Virus record (IMG/VR): IMGVR_UViG_3300050016_000100
Span: 1 to 64,000 of that record
Source of the DNA: a virus
Reading direction: 5' to 3' (one strand)
DNA: 64,000 bases
The position numbers and the translations under genes are program-made. This document shows positions 46,954-55,529 of this stretch, in pieces. Position 1 is the stretch's first letter; each line of letters opens with the position of its first letter. The notes under the pieces were generated by a model. It did not search any database and was not told where the DNA came from. It was given only the letters and a program-made list of their open reading frames with translations.

Positions 46954-48045
46954 ATGAACCGACAAGAAGCAATGCAGGCTTGGGGCGCGGACTCCGCGCA
47001 CCTGGCCGCCCGTGGGTTGGTCCTTCTGGACGCGAAGTCGTATATCCCGGACGAGTTCCGGCACGACTTTGCGCTCGCGATGGACGCGCAACCTGCGCTC
47101 GCGACATCGGCGAACGCCGGCATCCCGGCTTATCTGACGATGTTCGTCGATCCGGAGCAGGTCAAAATCCTGTTCTCTCCGACCAACGCCGCGAAAATTA
47201 TCGGCGAAATGAAGAAGGGCACGTGGCTCGACGAAACCGCGATATTCACGGTGATCGAACACACCGGCGAGGTGACCAGCTACGGCGACTACGCCGAGGG
47301 TGGCAGTTCCGGTGTCAACACCAACTTCCCGCAGCGCCAATCGTATCTATTCCAGACGATGAAGCGCTACGGCGAGCGTGAGCTCGAACGCGCTGGTCTC
47401 GCCCGCCTCAACTATGTGAGCGAGATCGACGTCGCGGCGTCGATGAGCCTGAACAGGCTTGCCAACCTCTCCTACTTCTTCGGTATTGACGGCCTGCAGA
47501 ACTATGGGCTGATCAACGACCCGAACCTGTCGGCGGCGATCACCCCGGCGACGAAGTCGAACGGCGGCACCGGCTGGTTCACGACCGGCGGCGGCGTCAA
47601 CGCGACGGCGAACGAGGTCTACAACGACATCGTCGCGATGTTCAAACTGCTGGTCGATCAGTCCGGTGGCAACCTCGACAAGGAAGCGAGTTGCGTCCTA
47701 GCGATGTCGCCCGACTCGGCACTCGCCCTGCAGTTCACGAACACCTTCAACGTCAACGTGGAGGATCTGCTGAAGAAGAACTTCAAGAACCTCCGCCTCC
47801 AGACCGCCGTGCAGTACGGCGCCACGTCGGCGACCAACCCGCAGGGCGTCGCCGCCGGCAATCTCGTTCAGCTGATCGCTGAGAACGTGGAAGGCCAGAA
47901 AACCGGCACCTGCGCGTTCAACGAAAAGATGCGCTCGCATCCGATCATCCGGGCGACCTCGTCCTTCCAACAGAAGGCAACCGCGGGAACCTTCGGGGCC
48001 GTGATCAAGCAGCCCTTCGCGTTCGCGCAAATGGTGGGAGTGTAA
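46954..48045 (+). CDS. Major capsid protein (DUF2184-like)
   Basis: Start at ATG 46954 with AAAGGAG upstream. 363 aa. AYLTMFVDPEQVKILFSPTN, KRYGERELERAGLARLNYVS and the C-terminal SHPIIRATSSFQQKATAGTFGAV are features of the DUF2184 capsid family. Position right after protease/scaffold and cement genes supports the call. Forms the icosahedral shell with an HK97-like fold. Confidence 0.85.
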   Translation: MNRQEAMQAWGADSAHLAARGLVLLDAKSYIPDEFRHDFALAMDAQPALATSANAGIPAYLTMFVDPEQVKILFSPTNAAKIIGEMKKGTWLDETAIFTVIEHTGEVTSYGDYAEGGSSGVNTNFPQRQSYLFQTMKRYGERELERAGLARLNYVSEIDVAASMSLNRLANLSYFFGIDGLQNYGLINDPNLSAAITPATKSNGGTGWFTTGGGVNATANEVYNDIVAMFKLLVDQSGGNLDKEASCVLAMSPDSALALQFTNTFNVNVEDLLKKNFKNLRLQTAVQYGATSATNPQGVAAGNLVQLIAENVEGQKTGTCAFNEKMRSHPIIRATSSFQQKATAGTFGAVIKQPFAFAQMVGV

Positions 48046-48051
48046 GATCCA

Positions 48052-48582
48052 ATGGCTGATAAGCAGAAGCAGAACGTCAAGACCGCGGGGGCCGTAGCGG
48101 CTCCCGCGATCGCGGCAGCGAAAGCGACCAAGACTGTCACCGTCGCGTGCAAGATGCCGAGCGGCCTCCTGCTCCGCATCTTCAAGATGGTCGACCAATC
48201 CGTCCAGGTCATGGGCGGCGGCAGCCGCATCGAGAAGCAGGCCGAACAGATCGGCAAGGCCGTAAAGATCAACGGCTACGCCAGCCCGTTCGGTAAGGCG
48301 CCGAAGCACACCGTCCTCGAGCAGACCTACGGCGGCTACGGGCTCACGCCCGGAGTCGACGCGGAGTTCTTCGCCAAGTGGATGCACGACAATGCGGAGA
48401 GCGATCTGGTGAAGAACAGGATCGTATTCGCGGCGTCCGACTCGGATCGAGTCGAAGCTGAAGCGGATGACTACAAGAAGGAATGGGACGGGATGCACCC
48501 GATCACGCCCGACACCGACAAACGCATCCCACGCGGTGTCAAGACCGCCGACGAACAGAAGAAACCACAGGCGGCGGCCTGA
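48052..48582 (+). CDS. Conserved head-region protein
   Basis: 176 aa. N-terminus basic/Ala-rich, then PSGLLLRIFKMVDQSVQVMG, and HTVLEQTYGGYGLTPGVDAEF. Acidic-basic C-terminal tail. Found in this position in relatives as a structural protein; exact role unknown. Confidence 0.5.
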   Translation: MADKQKQNVKTAGAVAAPAIAAAKATKTVTVACKMPSGLLLRIFKMVDQSVQVMGGGSRIEKQAEQIGKAVKINGYASPFGKAPKHTVLEQTYGGYGLTPGVDAEFFAKWMHDNAESDLVKNRIVFAASDSDRVEAEADDYKKEWDGMHPITPDTDKRIPRGVKTADEQKKPQAAA

Positions 48583-48586
48583 TCCG

Positions 48587-49039
48587 ATGGGCGCCGTCGC
48601 CACCTTCGACTATGCGGCATGGCTCGCGCGCTATCCTGAGTTCGGCCCGAGCGGGCAGCAGCCCGTCTCGGCCGACCAGGCGGCGATGTATTTCGCGGAG
48701 GCAACGGACAATCATCGCAACGACGGATTCGGGCCCGTCGAAGATGCGACCACGCAGCTTCGGCTACTGAATATGCTGACCGCACACATCGCGGTCCGCA
48801 ACGCAGCAAACGCTAATGGATCTCCGGCATCCGGGCTGGTCGGGCGAATCTCGTCCGCGACCGAGGGCTCGGTATCGGTATCAACCGATGCTCCGGGGAT
48901 TCCCGCATCGGCGGCATGGTTAGCGCAGACCAAATATGGACTAGACTACTGGAACGCGACGAAGTCGTACCGGACGGCCCGCTATCGCGCGCGCCCGACG
49001 AGGGTCATCAACGGCCCCTACCCGTTTTTTAGGCAGTAG
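48587..49039 (+). CDS. Head-tail connector protein (DUF4054-like)
   Basis: Start at ATG 48587. 150 aa. MGAVATFDYAAWLARYPEF, then AAMYFAEATDNHRN, and LRLLNMLTAHIAVRNAAN are typical of the DUF4054 connector family. Likely sits at the neck between portal and tail. Confidence 0.7.
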   Translation: MGAVATFDYAAWLARYPEFGPSGQQPVSADQAAMYFAEATDNHRNDGFGPVEDATTQLRLLNMLTAHIAVRNAANANGSPASGLVGRISSATEGSVSVSTDAPGIPASAAWLAQTKYGLDYWNATKSYRTARYRARPTRVINGPYPFFRQ

Positions 49040-49041
49040 CC

Positions 49042-49491
49042 GTGGCGAGGTTCAAGGGCGGCGCGAAACTCACTGCCGCGCTGCGCGAGCTGGCGGAGAA
49101 GGTCACGAAACCCGGCACGCTCCGCGTCGGGTTCCTCGAAGGCGCGACCTATCTGGACACCACGCCGGTCGCGATGATCGCGGCGATCCAGAACTGGGGA
49201 GCGCCGAAGGCCAACATCCCGCCGCGACCGTTTTTCTCGAACATGGTCCGCGACAAGAGTCCGGGATGGGGAAAAGCCGTCGAGACGAACTTGAAGGACA
49301 CCGGGTACGACGCTACGGTGGCGCTCAAGCGAGTCGGTAAAGGAATTGCGGGACAGCTGCGACAATCAATCCTCGATACGACCACCCCGCCGCTTAAGCC
49401 GGCGACGGTCCGTCGAAAAGGATTCGACAAGCCGCTGGAAGATACCGGCCACATGCTCAACAGAGTAAACTTCGAAGTTAAGGGCGACTGA
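49042..49491 (+). CDS. Neck/tail-completion protein (HK97 gp10-like)
   Basis: 149 aa, GTG start. The family landmark is IQNWGAPKANIPPRPFF, followed by helices and PLKPATVRRKG near the end. Proteins of this type complete the neck or tail. The sugar cassette begins 4 bp after it, so the cassette splits the neck gene series. Confidence 0.65.
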   Translation: MARFKGGAKLTAALRELAEKVTKPGTLRVGFLEGATYLDTTPVAMIAAIQNWGAPKANIPPRPFFSNMVRDKSPGWGKAVETNLKDTGYDATVALKRVGKGIAGQLRQSILDTTTPPLKPATVRRKGFDKPLEDTGHMLNRVNFEVKGD

Positions 49492-49494
49492 CCG

Positions 49495-50715
49495 ATGCGA
49501 GGAATCTACGCCAGCCTCCCGATATGGGGGGGCGCGCACGTCGCGCTCTGGAGCCGCTATGCGCTTCCGGCCATGCTGGCGCCAGGCAATCTGCCGGCGA
49601 TCTCGCGGATCGCGCCGACGACGGTGCTGATCTACACGAACGCGATGGACAGGAACGTTATTGAGGCGCTTCCCGAGTTTAACGACCTGATGGACGTCTG
49701 CGCGGTATCGTTCGTCATCATCGGCGTCGACGCGAACGAAATGGTGGAGCTCCTTCACCCCCAGGCCCGCCACGGTGGAACCTGCTACAAAAATTGTCAG
49801 AACATGGCAATCAAGCGCGCGTGGGAGGACGACTGCGGCAACGTCTTTATGACCGCCGACACGATCTGGTCGAACAACGGCGCGGCCAAGATCGAGGAGG
49901 CGCTCGCCGCAGAGAAACGCGGACTCGTACACGTCGGCTATTGCACGGGCGGGCGGGCACTCACGGCGAATCCGGATGCGCTCGGCCGCGAGATGGCGGC
50001 GTGGGCGGCCGATGCAACACCGCTCGAGATGTCGCGGCGCTTCCTGCGCGCAAGCGGCGGCGGGGCGCTGCCGCCATCGATCACGGAGCCGAAGTTCGGA
50101 CGTAACCCGTCGAACCTACGATGGTCGACGGGGGACGGGCGCGGGATGATGGTCCGGCCGATCCATCTCAACCTCAGCTTCGCGTACCCGCAGATGGGGC
50201 CGATCGCGATGAACCACGGCGTCGACCACGACTTCGCGAACCGGGCGTTCACCAGCCGGGACCAGCTGATGCTGATCCAGGACACGACCGAGTTCATGGT
50301 GCTCAGCATCGATACGCTCGGCGATAGCGCACCGGTCTATGATCCTGGGCAGGAGCCGGACTATCCGGACTACAGCCCGGAACTCGTGGCGGCCTACATG
50401 AAGGATTCGGCGTCGCCGTGGCAGCGGGAGTGGATGCGCGATTACTGGTGGTGCCACGATGGCACGCTTGCGCTTGACGACCCCGATCGCCAGCGCGTCG
50501 AACGCGAGAGCGATCTAGCGGTTGATGAGATGTTCGCTTGCTACAACCGCGCGGCCACCATTGCGTTCTGGGCGAATCGGCGGCAACAAGGATTGCCAAT
50601 GACTCACAGAACGGAAGTGGGACACAAGAAACACAGCGCGACTATGCGTGCGCGACATCAACTAGGGCGATCTCGCCCCAACCGCTCGGCGGTGATAGGA
50701 AGGGAGGTGGGTTGA
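49495..50715 (+). CDS. Glycosyltransferase-like protein
   Basis: 406 aa. N-terminal half has strand/helix alternation with VLIYTNAMDRNVIEALPE, VIIGVDANEMVELLHPQ and FMTADTIWSNNGAAKIEEAL, fitting a GT-A-type nucleotide-sugar fold with the DxD-like region unclear. The middle has HLNLSFAYPQMGPIAMNHGV-type sequence and FMVLSIDTLG. I recognise it as resembling large unnamed glycosyltransferase-like proteins in rhizobial surface-sugar clusters. First gene of the cassette. Last 40 residues are basic. Donor and acceptor unknown. Confidence 0.5.
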   Translation: MRGIYASLPIWGGAHVALWSRYALPAMLAPGNLPAISRIAPTTVLIYTNAMDRNVIEALPEFNDLMDVCAVSFVIIGVDANEMVELLHPQARHGGTCYKNCQNMAIKRAWEDDCGNVFMTADTIWSNNGAAKIEEALAAEKRGLVHVGYCTGGRALTANPDALGREMAAWAADATPLEMSRRFLRASGGGALPPSITEPKFGRNPSNLRWSTGDGRGMMVRPIHLNLSFAYPQMGPIAMNHGVDHDFANRAFTSRDQLMLIQDTTEFMVLSIDTLGDSAPVYDPGQEPDYPDYSPELVAAYMKDSASPWQREWMRDYWWCHDGTLALDDPDRQRVERESDLAVDEMFACYNRAATIAFWANRRQQGLPMTHRTEVGHKKHSATMRARHQLGRSRPNRSAVIGREVG

Positions 50716-50720
50716 CGGAA

Positions 50721-51648
50721 ATGAAGTTTCTCGTCAACCTTTGACCTCTTTAATCACAATGAGACCGGGCAGCGGTCGCTCGAGGACGTGGTCGGCATCT
50801 TCGGCCACCAGCTTCGCGCGCTCGGCCACAAGATCGTATGGGCGCCGGATAACAAAAAATGGCTTCCGCGCGATGCTGGTGTGAACATCATCGTCGAGGG
50901 GTTCTCGAAGGAAGCTGTTGCGTCGATTGCTAACGGTCACGCGCAGGGTGCGCGATTCTTGATCCTCGCGACGGAAGAGCCCACACCGAAGGGGTTCAAC
51001 CACGGCACGCAGGAAGAGATGGTCCGGCGCCAGGAGTTATTTCCGGAGGCCGCTAAGTATGCGGAGGGGATCCTTCACTTCGTTCCGGGCGACGCGGTCA
51101 CGCGCTGGTACGCGCAGTTCGCGCCGGCTGCGATGGTCGAGCTCGGCTACGCCGACACGCTTGTTCGCACTCCAGACAATAAGGAACCAGCCTACGACTT
51201 CGGTTTCTTCGGATCACTGTCGCCTCGCCGGCACAAGATTCTCAAGAAACTCGCGAAACGCATTGGCACCGTGAAGGCGGTCCGGATCGTCGCTGACTTT
51301 GCGACTCAGTTTGACCGCGATCAGGCCATGCGGGAGGCAAAGGTCATCGTCCAGATCAGGAAGTTCGATGAGATGGGGCTGGTCTCGTCGTCACGATGCA
51401 ACACTTCCCTGTGCATTGGGCGTCCGATCGTGGCGGAACCCCACTTGCTATCGAAGCCGTGGGACGAGATAGTGCGGTTCTCGACCACCCTAGACGGTTT
51501 CTACGATACGGCAATTATGATACGCGGAGCCTGGCGCGGCGTGCACGCGGATCAATTCGCCAAGTTTAAGCATCGGCTATCTCCCGAGCATTGCGTAGGC
51601 CGCGCGATGCGAGAGATCGGGTTCGACCTCGAAAGGTGTGCGGCGTGA
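50721..51648 (+). CDS. GT-B-like glycosyltransferase, split by a CTTTGAC frameshift site
   Basis: ATG 50721 (GGGAGG upstream) encodes MKFLVNL and then TGA. Skipping one base at CTT TGA C gives MKFLVNLDLFNHNETGQRSL and 300 more residues to the stop at 51648. The body has VGIFGHQLRALGHKIVWAPD, GFFGSLSPRRHKILKKLAK and AKVIVQIRKFDEMG ... SLCIGRPIVAEP, typical of CgeB-like GT-B glycosyltransferases. Either a programmed +1 shift (as in prfB), an indel, or a start at GTG 50788. The transferase call is stronger than the start. Confidence 0.55.
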
Positions 51649-51670
51649 AGTAATTCAAAGGGGCGCGACA

Positions 51671-52099
51671 ATGGCTGACACGGTACGGGCTCGGAAGTAT
51701 CTTCCGACGCTCTCTGACCTCATCGACCGGCTGACGATCGTCCAGCTGAAGGCAGTCTTTATCCCGGCGCACCGGGACGAATACGTCGCCGAACGCAAGC
51801 TGATTGAGCACGACATCGACCTGATCCTATCGAAACAGAAACGCCGCATGACGGCAGCCGACATCCATGCGATCGTTGTCATCATGCTCGCGAACCGATT
51901 CATCTGGGAAAACGAATCGAAGGCCAGGGCCGGTGGCAAGGAACAGGACAAGCTCCTGAAGCTCACGCACTCGATCAACGGTGTGCGCGCGGCGGCAAAG
52001 AACGCGCTCGCACGATTCGACGGTGGCCGGAAGGATTACAAGATCGATGCCTTGGCGGCTGACTTGCCTCCGGAGTTCGGGAACTGGAAGGTGTTCTAG
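51671..52099 (+). CDS. Small helical protein associated with glycosyltransferases
   Basis: 142 aa from ATG 51671. LPTLSDLIDRLTIVQLKAVF at the start recalls the [DE]LIDKLTI-type motif of DUF6165/DUF4254 proteins that travel with surface-sugar genes; this is from memory, not alignment. Helical throughout, with a Lys/Glu-rich middle. Could be a chaperone or small accessory of the cassette. Function unknown. Confidence 0.4.
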   Translation: MADTVRARKYLPTLSDLIDRLTIVQLKAVFIPAHRDEYVAERKLIEHDIDLILSKQKRRMTAADIHAIVVIMLANRFIWENESKARAGGKEQDKLLKLTHSINGVRAAAKNALARFDGGRKDYKIDALAADLPPEFGNWKVF

Positions 52100-52335
52100 T
52101 GACCGATGATCTCGAAACATTGATACGCAATAGGCAGAACGAATTGCGCGACCCGCGACGATTCACCCATCCGGTGATTGTTATCGACGAACGCTCGTTG
52201 ACAGAGCGAGTCGGCGACTGGATCGACGAACACGAATACGGATTGTTGAACTGGTCGATTGTGGCCACAGGCGCGGCTCTGATTCTCATTGTCGTCTGTC
52301 TGCTAGTAATGATCAGCGTCAGAGTTGTCAGTTGA
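52099..52335 (+). CDS. Single-span membrane protein
   Basis: 78 aa, GTG start overlapping the previous stop by one base. N-terminal 45 residues are charged (LRDPRRFTHPVIVIDERSLT), followed by one transmembrane helix (WSIVATGAALILIVVCLLVM). May anchor the pathway to the membrane; unproven. Confidence 0.5.
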   Translation: MTDDLETLIRNRQNELRDPRRFTHPVIVIDERSLTERVGDWIDEHEYGLLNWSIVATGAALILIVVCLLVMISVRVVS

Positions 52336-52943
52336 AGACGATCGACCTGATCTCCTTCGAGGCCGACATCGCGGAAGCGTTCAATCGCGGCGAGATACGC
52401 GCGCCGGTCCACCTTGCGGGCGGAAACGAGGAACAGCTCATCGAGATATTCGAGGGCGTTCGGCCGATTGACTGGGTCTGCTGCTCGTGGCGATCGCATT
52501 ACCACTGCCTGCTCAAAGGCGTCCCACCGGAACGGCTGAAGGCCGACATCATCGCGGGCCGGTCGATAACGCTGACCTATCCGGAATACAGGATCGTCTC
52601 GTCGGCAATCGTCGGCGGCGTCCTACCGATTGCGCTCGGCCTCGCCTGGTCTATCGCGCGGGCGGGCGGCGATGAGCGGGTATTCGTCTTCGCTGGCGAC
52701 ATGACGTCGCTCGGCGGCATGTACGCAGAATGTAAACGCTATGCCGAGGGGTTCAACCTGCCGGTATTCTTCGTCGTCGAGGATAACGGCATCTCGGTCT
52801 GCACGGATACGAAAGACACGTGGGGCGAGCGGACGACGGTCTCAAAGCCTGAGGGAGTGCGCGCCGCGAATGGTGCGACGATGAGGTATCGCTACGTGCT
52901 GCCGTGGCCCCATGCCGGAGCAGGGAAGCGAGTTCAGTTTTGA
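52332..52943 (+). CDS. TPP-dependent enzyme, alpha (TPP-binding) half
   Basis: 203 aa from TTG 52332, overlapping the previous stop. HYHCLLKGVPPERLKADIIA, SSAIVGGVLPIALGLAWSIA, then the thiamine-diphosphate motif AGDMTSLGGMYAECKRYAEG (Gly122-Asp123) ending in Asn152, the GDG-N site that binds Mg-TPP. This is the E1-alpha or transketolase N-terminal half, shorter than usual (E1-alpha about 300+). Paired with the next gene. It should make a carbanion for a two-carbon or acyl transfer; a sugar substrate is inferred from context. Confidence 0.7.
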   Translation: MKTIDLISFEADIAEAFNRGEIRAPVHLAGGNEEQLIEIFEGVRPIDWVCCSWRSHYHCLLKGVPPERLKADIIAGRSITLTYPEYRIVSSAIVGGVLPIALGLAWSIARAGGDERVFVFAGDMTSLGGMYAECKRYAEGFNLPVFFVVEDNGISVCTDTKDTWGERTTVSKPEGVRAANGATMRYRYVLPWPHAGAGKRVQF

Positions 52944-53461
52944 GCGCGTACTTCACCGAACTGTCACGCGCGATGGAGATGATCGGCTCCCACCCGCGCG
53001 CCGTGTTCATGGGCCAAGCGGTTGCCTGTGCCGGAACCGCAATGAGCCGAACACTTGCGGGCGTCCCGAAGAACAAGTTGATCGAGTTGCCCGTCGCTGA
53101 GGACATGCAGATGGGCATGGCGATCGGTGCAGCGATGAACGGCGATATGCCGGTGTGTATCTACCCGCGATTTAATTTTCTGCTGCTGGCGATGAGCCAG
53201 TTGGTGCTGCATCTCGATAAGCTGCCACTCTATTCCCGCTACCGGCCGCGCGTGATCATACGCACGGCGATCGCGACGCCGGACCCGCTCGATCCTGGAC
53301 CGCAGCACCTCGGCGACTATACCGAGGCGTTCGAACTGATGCTCACCACCGTCGTCGTGCGTAGGCTTGACGATGCCGCGCGGATCGTGCCGGAGTACAT
53401 GGACGCAACGCAGCGGTTGGAATCGACGCTGCTGGTCGAGCGGACGGAGCTCTACACATGA
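52940..53461 (+). CDS. TPP-dependent enzyme, beta (pyrimidine-binding) half
   Basis: 173 aa from TTG 52940, overlapping the alpha gene's stop by 4 bp (TTGA). IELPVAEDMQMGMAIGAAMN carries Glu54, which in E1-beta/transketolase proteins touches the pyrimidine of TPP. Then VCIYPRFNFLLLAMSQLVLH and QHLGDYTEAFELML resemble the Pyr domain. Needs the alpha half to act. A typical C-terminal third domain is missing, so the enzyme is a minimal heteromer. Confidence 0.65.
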   Translation: MSAYFTELSRAMEMIGSHPRAVFMGQAVACAGTAMSRTLAGVPKNKLIELPVAEDMQMGMAIGAAMNGDMPVCIYPRFNFLLLAMSQLVLHLDKLPLYSRYRPRVIIRTAIATPDPLDPGPQHLGDYTEAFELMLTTVVVRRLDDAARIVPEYMDATQRLESTLLVERTELYT

Positions 53462-54597
53462 GTAGGCCGGAGATCAGATACCCCACAGCGTTCTCGGTGT
53501 GGGGCGACGAGGAGCGCGCGGCAATCGACCGTATTTTGAGGCGCGGCCAGTTAACGATGGGCGCCGAGGTCGCAACATTCGAACGCGAGTTTGCATCCTA
53601 TCACGACCGTAAGTACGCGATCATGGTCAACTCCGGAAGCTCGGCCAACCTGGTCGCCGTCGCGGCATTGTGTCACCGCACTGGATCTCGACCGATCAAA
53701 CGCGGGGATGTCGCATTGGTGCCTGCGCTGGCGTGGAGCACGACCTACGCTCCGATTATCCAGCACGGCCTCGATCTCGCGCTAATGGACTGCGACGGCG
53801 GATGGAACGCCGACGTTTATCATCCAAGACTCGATGCGAAGAATGCCCGCCTCGTTGTGGGATGCTCGATCCTCGGCAATCCAGCGAACCTGGAGGCGAT
53901 GCGCACTATGGCCGGTGTGCTCGATGCCGCATTCCTCGAAGACAACTGCGAGAGCATCGGCGCGCGGACGAGCGACGGGAAGCTATGCGGTACATTCGGC
54001 GATCTGAGCACCTTCTCGTTTTTCTATTCGCATCAAGTCAGCGCGATCGAGGGCGGCGCGATCCTGACCGACGACGAAGAGCTCGCCGGACTTTGCCGCA
54101 TCTTGCGGGCCCACGGATGGACGCGCGACGTCACGCCGCCGGTGTCGTTCGACGAGGAATACAATTTCGTCGCCTTCGGCTACAACGTGCGCCCGCTCGA
54201 GATGCACGCCGCGGTCGCGCGATGCCAGCTACGCAAGCTCGACGCCTTCACAATTCGCAGGCGGATGAACGCCGTCCTATTCCGCAAGCTGACCGCCGAC
54301 CTTCCGATCTTTCACCCGGACATCGATGGCGATCCGAGCCCGTTCGGTCTGCACTTCATGGTCAATGACCACGACGCCAGGAACCGGCTTGCGGTGGCCC
54401 TACGGGGCGATGGAATCGATTGCCGGCTGCCGACTGGCGGTAGCCTCACCCGGCATCCCTACGGGGCCCGCTGGAGCGCCCAGGAGACCCCTCGGGCGGA
54501 TGCGGTCCATGATCAGGGCATGTTTCTGGGCAACGGCCCGCTGGACCTGACCGATCAGATTACGGCGGCGGTCGAAGTCATGCGGAGGACGCTCTGA
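53458..54597 (+). CDS. DegT/DnrJ/EryC1/StrS-family PLP enzyme, dehydratase-like (His for Lys)
   Basis: 379 aa. Family features: SVWGDEERAAIDRILRRGQL, MVNSGSSANLVAVAAL, EDNCESIGAR and GDLSTFSFFYSHQVSAIEGG. Where aminotransferases carry the PLP-binding Lys, this protein has His192 (SHQ). His at this place marks the ColD/RfbH-type sugar 3-dehydratases, which remove a 3-OH from a nucleotide-linked 4-keto-6-deoxysugar. Therefore deoxysugar formation rather than amination is expected. Coupled to both neighbours by overlaps. Confidence 0.7.
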   Translation: MSRPEIRYPTAFSVWGDEERAAIDRILRRGQLTMGAEVATFEREFASYHDRKYAIMVNSGSSANLVAVAALCHRTGSRPIKRGDVALVPALAWSTTYAPIIQHGLDLALMDCDGGWNADVYHPRLDAKNARLVVGCSILGNPANLEAMRTMAGVLDAAFLEDNCESIGARTSDGKLCGTFGDLSTFSFFYSHQVSAIEGGAILTDDEELAGLCRILRAHGWTRDVTPPVSFDEEYNFVAFGYNVRPLEMHAAVARCQLRKLDAFTIRRRMNAVLFRKLTADLPIFHPDIDGDPSPFGLHFMVNDHDARNRLAVALRGDGIDCRLPTGGSLTRHPYGARWSAQETPRADAVHDQGMFLGNGPLDLTDQITAAVEVMRRTL

Positions 54598-55529
54598 TGC
54601 GGATACTGATCACCGGCGGAGCCGGCTATATCGGATCGGTTCTCACGGCCGCGCTCCTGGAAGATGGCCACGATGTCACGGTTCTCGACAACTTCATGTA
54701 TCGGCAGACGTCGCTGAACATGCTTTGCGCGTACCATGACTTCGATGTAATTCGCGGAGACGCGCGGGATGCGGTGGCGCTATTGCCGCTGATCCGGAAG
54801 GCGGACGTGGTGATTCCCCTGGCGGGGCTTGTCGGCGCGTCGCTCTGCGCGAGCGACATGGCCGGCGCCGAGACGACGAACCTCGGCGCCGTGGTGACCG
54901 CGATCTCGTTGATGAGCCGGGAACAGTTGATGCTGATCCCGATCACGAACAGCGGTTACGGCGTAGGCGAACCAGGAATCGAGTGCACGGAAGAAACACC
55001 GATGCGGCCGATCAGTCTCTATGGGCGGACGAAGGTCGAAGCCGAGAAGATCGCACTCGATCATGGCAATGCGATCAGCTTCCGGCTCGCGACGGTCTTC
55101 GGTATGTCGGCCAGGATGCGGATCGACCTGTTGGTCAACGATTTCGTCTATCGCGCTGTGACAGACCGCGCGGTGGTGCTATTCGAGTCGCACTTCAAAC
55201 GGAATTACATTCACGTTCGCGACGTCGCCCGCGCGTTCTGTCACGGCATCGATAACTTCGACGCCATGAAGGGCCGACCCTATAATGTGGGGCTGTCCGA
55301 TGCTAACTTATCGAAGCTGGAACTATGCGAGCGGATCAAGGCGCGAATCCCGGCCTTTGTCTTTCTGGAGGCACCGATCGGTGAAGACCAGGACAAACGG
55401 GACTACATCGTCTCAAACGCACGCATCGAGGCGACCGGCTGGCGTCCGACATGGACGCTCGATGCTGGCATCGATGAGCTCGTCAAAGGCTACAGGATGA
55501 TCAGGAACACGATTCATGGGAACGCATAG
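54597..55529 (+). CDS. NAD-dependent sugar epimerase/dehydratase (extended SDR)
   Basis: 310 aa. MRILITGGAGYIGS (GxxGxxG at residues 7-13) binds NAD; the catalytic set is T117/S119 in ITNSGYG and YGRTK with Tyr142 and Lys146. Also VVIPLAG and RNYIHVRDVAR. Belongs to the nucleotide-sugar epimerase/dehydratase SDRs; could supply or reshape the 4-keto sugar used by the PLP enzyme. Substrate unknown. Shares one base with the previous stop and overlaps the next gene by 14 bp. Confidence 0.8.
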   Translation: MRILITGGAGYIGSVLTAALLEDGHDVTVLDNFMYRQTSLNMLCAYHDFDVIRGDARDAVALLPLIRKADVVIPLAGLVGASLCASDMAGAETTNLGAVVTAISLMSREQLMLIPITNSGYGVGEPGIECTEETPMRPISLYGRTKVEAEKIALDHGNAISFRLATVFGMSARMRIDLLVNDFVYRAVTDRAVVLFESHFKRNYIHVRDVARAFCHGIDNFDAMKGRPYNVGLSDANLSKLELCERIKARIPAFVFLEAPIGEDQDKRDYIVSNARIEATGWRPTWTLDAGIDELVKGYRMIRNTIHGNA

